From Cryptomeria japonica (Eukaryota; Streptophyta; Pinopsida; Cupressales; Cupressaceae): a stretch of 64,000 nt of DNA. Positions 60,472-64,000 of the stretch are shown piece after piece. Every line of letters starts with the position of its first letter. Position 1 is the stretch's first letter. The notes under the pieces are model-generated. The model searched no databases, was not told the origin of the DNA, and worked only from the letters and a program-made list of their open reading frames with translations. Position numbers and translations under genes: made by a program. The stretch is from NCBI RefSeq assembly GCF_030272615.1, contig NC_081410.1, positions 254,187,533 through 254,251,532 on the forward strand, given 5' to 3'.

Positions 60472-61974
60472 TGTTAATCTTAGAGGATCTGGTTAACACT
60501 GAGAGGAGGGGGGTGAATCAGTATTAACAACAATTTCAAACTTTAAACTTAAACTTATAAAACTTCACCAAATCAATCATAAACTAGTAATAAACTCTTT
60601 ACCATTACTGGTAATAAGTGATAACCAACTGTTAAACTGATTTAACATATCTGCTCATTAAGTGTTCATCAACATGCATAAAATGAAAATAAAACATAAC
60701 AACACATCAAAACATTCGCCATATGAACACCATGTTTTTCACGTGCAAACACAAATAGGAAAAATCCATGGTGGGAATTGGTACCCACAAAAATTGTGCA
60801 CTCTTTCATAATGCTCCCTGTTAGGAGCCTAGCCCAATTAGGAGCTTACAAAGATGCCCTGTTAGGAGTCACCCGATTAAAGGATTTATGATGAGCCCTG
60901 TTAGGAGCTTTGACATGTTACGATCAACCTCGCAAGAGGATTTAACACTCAGATGTTGAGCTACCCGGTTAAGGGATTTACTATGTAAGGCCTGTTAGGA
61001 CCTACCCAGTTAAGGGATTTTGACTGTTACAACTGTTAGGGAACAACAGTGAATGATCTGGGTATAGAACTTAACTGCTTTCTTGATCAAATCTAATTCT
61101 TCTCCAAATCTGCTACACTCTGGCAGATCTCTCACACTCTGGCAGATCTCTCACACTCTTCTCAAAACCACCGACACAACAAACATCAACTGTACCGACA
61201 TAAATAACCTTTATAACTTACTCGGTTACAAAACCCTAAGACTTACAACATAGATTAGTACAGACCTTTACAACTCATTACACATCATCAAATGTATCAC
61301 AACAATCAATTACAAATCAATTACAGTCATTGAATGATCACCGCCCTTGAGTTGATACACTTTCAAACCCTTAGCTCATTCCGCTAAGCACTTCACACAT
61401 TCCCAAGAATTTTTCTCTTTGATCATGCTAAAACATCATTCAAACACTTCATGCGGTTTTAGCCACATCATGACCAACTTATAAACATAATGTGATCCCC
61501 TGCCAAACTCAAAATCATTACCAGTTAAGAGAATTCTTTATCGATCCTTAAACTCTTCTTAAACCCTAGCAAAACTACAACAGAAATTATAAACATGACT
61601 TTTAGTAACCAAAACATGATGTGGTTTTGGTTAGGTACATATGACATTAATACAAACTCACATTCCAAACCGCAACACTTCAATCATCACCAATCACCAG
61701 ATCTAATCAAAACATTTCCTCCTTTACCGGTTAAGGTCCTAATTCTCAATTTCCTATTTCTTTACTGGTAAGGTATTTCCAGTAGATAAAAAAGACTAAG
61801 ATGAAAAAACACAACATATTAAACATCATTTCCCATCAATGACAACATAAATAATTGATCAAAGTCATCCAATCATGCAATCTCAATCTCTTCATCACAA
61901 TGTCATCACAAATAGTCCTTTATCGGTGCAGTCATCATTCTTCATCTGCATCAATTATGTCAATCATGCCAACA
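60472..61974 (-). repeat. Element E 5' LTR, also abutting G internal sequence
   Basis: It runs from TGTTAATCTTAGAGG to CATGCCAACA (1503 bp). On its right it is joined to TCTCCCCCTTTTCCATTGATGG, which resembles the sequence right of E's 3' LTR (TTCTCCCCCTTCGGCATTGATGG), i.e. a polypurine tract. Confidence 0.9.
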
Positions 61975-62002
61975 TCTCCCCCTTTTCCATTGATGGAAAA
62001 AT

Positions 62003-62096
62003 ATTTACAATACTTGCCAAAAACTCCCCCTTAGATAAAGCTTCCTTAGATGGCAAAACATTTACAAAACTTTCCAAAAACTCCCCCTTAGATAAA
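62003..62096. repeat. 57-bp partial tandem duplication beside G polypurine tract
   Basis: ATTTACAA...CCAAAAACTCCCCCTTAGATAAAG occurs at 62003 and 62060. On the minus strand it yields extra CTAAGGGGGAG purine runs, as seen near the 3' end of F. Confidence 0.8.
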
Positions 62097-62522
62097 GACA
62101 ATGCTTTATCCCTGATATTCCCATTGTACAACATTTAATCATCACAATATTTCTCCCCCTTGGACATCAAGGACAAAGGGTAACAAAAACAAAAATGGGT
62201 TACCAAAAACAAAATCTCGACTATAAAAGAGATAATGCTTCACTTACACTTCTGAAAGATTCTTTTATAGTTCTCCTTCAATTTTGGAAGGAAAGTCTTC
62301 CACAATTTTATTTCAAAATGAAGACTCAAGCTCAATGTATCATTCTTTATTATTTCATCAACTACTTCTAATAAAGAATCAATAACAATAGGTTCTACAC
62401 AAAGTTCTCAGCTTCACTAAGGAGACCAGAAAGGTGTTCCATCCTAGCCTCAACAATTTCTTTAGCCTTCAAGAACACTTTCACCACATCTTTCTACCTT
62501 TGATAAAATATTAGGTATTTTT

Positions 62523-63867
62523 TTACCTTTGATAAAATATTAGGTCTGATTGTAGAGAACTAGTTTTCTTTCTTTGTTTACCATCTACATCACTGAAAAT
62601 GTCAAATGACTTTCCCATGAAAACTAACTCAGATTCAATAGAATCAATCTTAACTTTAAAATTTTCAATCATTGCCGGCCACCCGAGGCAATGTTTGAAT
62701 ACTCTACCTGCTTGTACAACACAATCTCTCATATTCTTGATGTCTTCTAACATTCTCTTCTAAGCATATGCACATGTTTCTTCTGCATATCATCTTGAAC
62801 ATCATCTTTTGCAATAGGTGCTACTTCAAGAGGATTTTTCAATCAATCCTTAAGTACTTCACAAAGAACATCTGGTAAGATGTCTGGAAGTTTACTAGGA
62901 GCAATACTATTCTGGACCAAATGGTCAACCATAACTTCTTCAATCTGATCCTGATCATAAAAGGGTCACTCGAGCCACAAATATCTTATCTTTTTCATCC
63001 CATTCTCTTCTTTAAGCGTAATCAAAATATTCTCAACATTACAGTGGTCATCTTCCTCTTCAAGTTACTTTCAACCAAAGTTAATTTTTCCTTAGCCACT
63101 GAAGAAGGTTCCAATGCATTTAGGGAAATAATTTGTTTTCCTTCATCTTCACTTTTTAACTTCTTTGTCAGTTCTAGAGAAGAACAAAAACTATCTCTTC
63201 GAACTTCTACTACTGGAAGAGGGACTCTCCTCAAGAGTACTGACAACACCGGGAACTAGACCAGAGAACAACTTCTTCTAAAGATTTATGAAGTGATTTT
63301 CACATGCTCGCTCTTTATTATCCAAACAAGATAAATATCTAAAAATTTTCTTTCCAACACAGACATTTGTTTTCCATATTTTATTCTCCTTCAAGGGTAA
63401 AGATCTTGTGAAATAAAGCATTAAACACACAATCAAAGAACCAAATCAAAATGAATATCCCTGATCTTTTGTCATATTGATATTTTCTACTAAATTTATT
63501 CTCAACAATTCACACAAGTCATAGATTTTTCCTTTAACCATTTGATGAGCAATATTTACTGCGATTGCAAAAGAAGATCCTTTTCTATTTCTAAAATAGA
63601 TTTAATAAGAGATTTCATATGCCACATATCATATGACAGGGTCAATGATAGTGTCAAATATTAGTGCCCATTGATCAACCGTGACACCAGTAAGCATTTC
63701 AAATTCTTTGTTCTTGACCGATTTCTTTGTCGAAAGGGGTCCATTATTACACAAACTAGAAACTGCATGAATTGCTTCAAAATATGATATGACTTGTCCA
63801 ACATCATGTATTCATCCTTGATATGATTCAGAAGAAACTTAACCAAACCTTTATCTGCAAACCACAA
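62523..63867 (-). pseudogene. Element G extra 3' ORF fragments
   Basis: Three open stretches (63867-63661, 63249-63022, 62753-62523) separated by stops and a frame change. Residues are helix-favouring and charged, and CVVQAGRVFKHCLGWPAMIE (62710 region) is the most protein-like piece. No catalytic motif, transmembrane segment or signal peptide is seen. Likely the remains of a SIRE-type extra ORF; function unknown. Confidence 0.5.
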
Positions 63868-64000
63868 AAATTCTTTCCAAACGTCAAAACCTTTATTCTC
63901 TAACTCTCTAATTCATTGCAAACATTCACTTGATAAAGAATTTCCCAAATTTCTAATTTTCTCTTGATTGTACTTGTTGTGCTCTGTGAAGTGTACCTAT

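Larger units (their letters stand above)
53162..61974 (-). mobile_element. Element E: degenerate Ty1/copia retrotransposon with a solo LTR inserted in pol
   Basis: LTRs are 53162-54634 and 60472-61974, the internal region carries gag, protease, integrase, RT and RNase H in copia order on the minus strand, the primer site is at 60458-60470 and the polypurine tract at 54635-54648. The right LTR is followed not by unrelated flank but by a second polypurine tract and copia internal sequence (G). The family solo LTR at 56749-58080 splits it between integrase and RT. Confidence 0.9.
61975..64000 (-). mobile_element. Element G: 3' internal part of a second copia copy sharing E's right LTR (continues past window)
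   Basis: The polypurine tract is followed, on the minus strand, by fragments of an extra 3' ORF and no RT or RNase H in view. Fragments with readable helices are at 63867-63661, 63249-63022 and 62753-62523, in at least two frames with several stops, so the ORF is a pseudogene. I do not recognise its product, but its place between pol and 3' LTR is like that of the F extra ORF. Confidence 0.6.

Noticed and set aside
53157-61979. TCTCT / TCTCC as a target duplication of element E
   Set aside because: The right-hand bases belong to the polypurine tract of G, so the partial match is probably chance.

Overview
The window is non-coding-gene-poor nuclear DNA of a seed plant, made almost wholly of nested LTR retrotransposons. 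Plant lineages present are a chromovirus with a C-terminal chromodomain, a Tat-type Ty3 element with a second (archaeal-like) RNase H, and Ty1/copia elements primed by initiator tRNA-Met. Large AT-rich nested blocks and plant-only cargo (a plant mobile domain gene) fit a large genome such as a gymnosperm; that last step is inference. I see no intact host gene, tRNA, rRNA or CRISPR array.

Layout, oldest host to youngest guest. Copia element F (plus strand; its 3' part is at 47011-52467) was hit by chromovirus B (minus strand; 3' LTR up to 15436, pol 15459-19752, 5' LTR 19929-23506 continued at 46286-47010). B's 3' LTR was hit by element A (minus, window start to 11488). B's 5' LTR was hit by Tat element C (minus, 23507-46280, exact 5-bp target duplication CTAAC). 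C was in turn hit by element D (minus, about 26054-36027), a relative of A. To the right, copia E (minus, 53162-61974) shares its right LTR with the internal region of a second copy (G, 61975 to the end), and E's pol carries a solo LTR of the A/D family (56749-58080).

The most interesting content is on the strand opposite the retrotransposon genes. Both A (985-3159) and C (25740-38201) carry a split, plus-strand cargo gene: a short first exon, a phase-0 intron, a plant mobile domain (PMD), an acidic low-complexity stretch and a coiled-coil/Ser-Arg tail. The two cargo genes are homologous although the LTRs differ. C has protease, RT, two RNase H domains and integrase but no recognisable Gag; A and D have no pol but each encode a roughly 930-950 codon Gln/Pro-rich protein with an N-terminal coiled coil. 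All three share orientation and the same unusual primer-binding site (TGGTGAACCC...), which suggests one interdependent family group.

The coding regions are mostly decayed by point mutations typical of cytosine deamination (CAG to TAG, CGA to TGA, CAA to TAA) rather than by indels. This is shown directly by comparing A with D, where one copy keeps the Gln or Arg codon that is a stop in the other. Coordinates of LTR edges were read by eye and should be good to a few bases except where stated.
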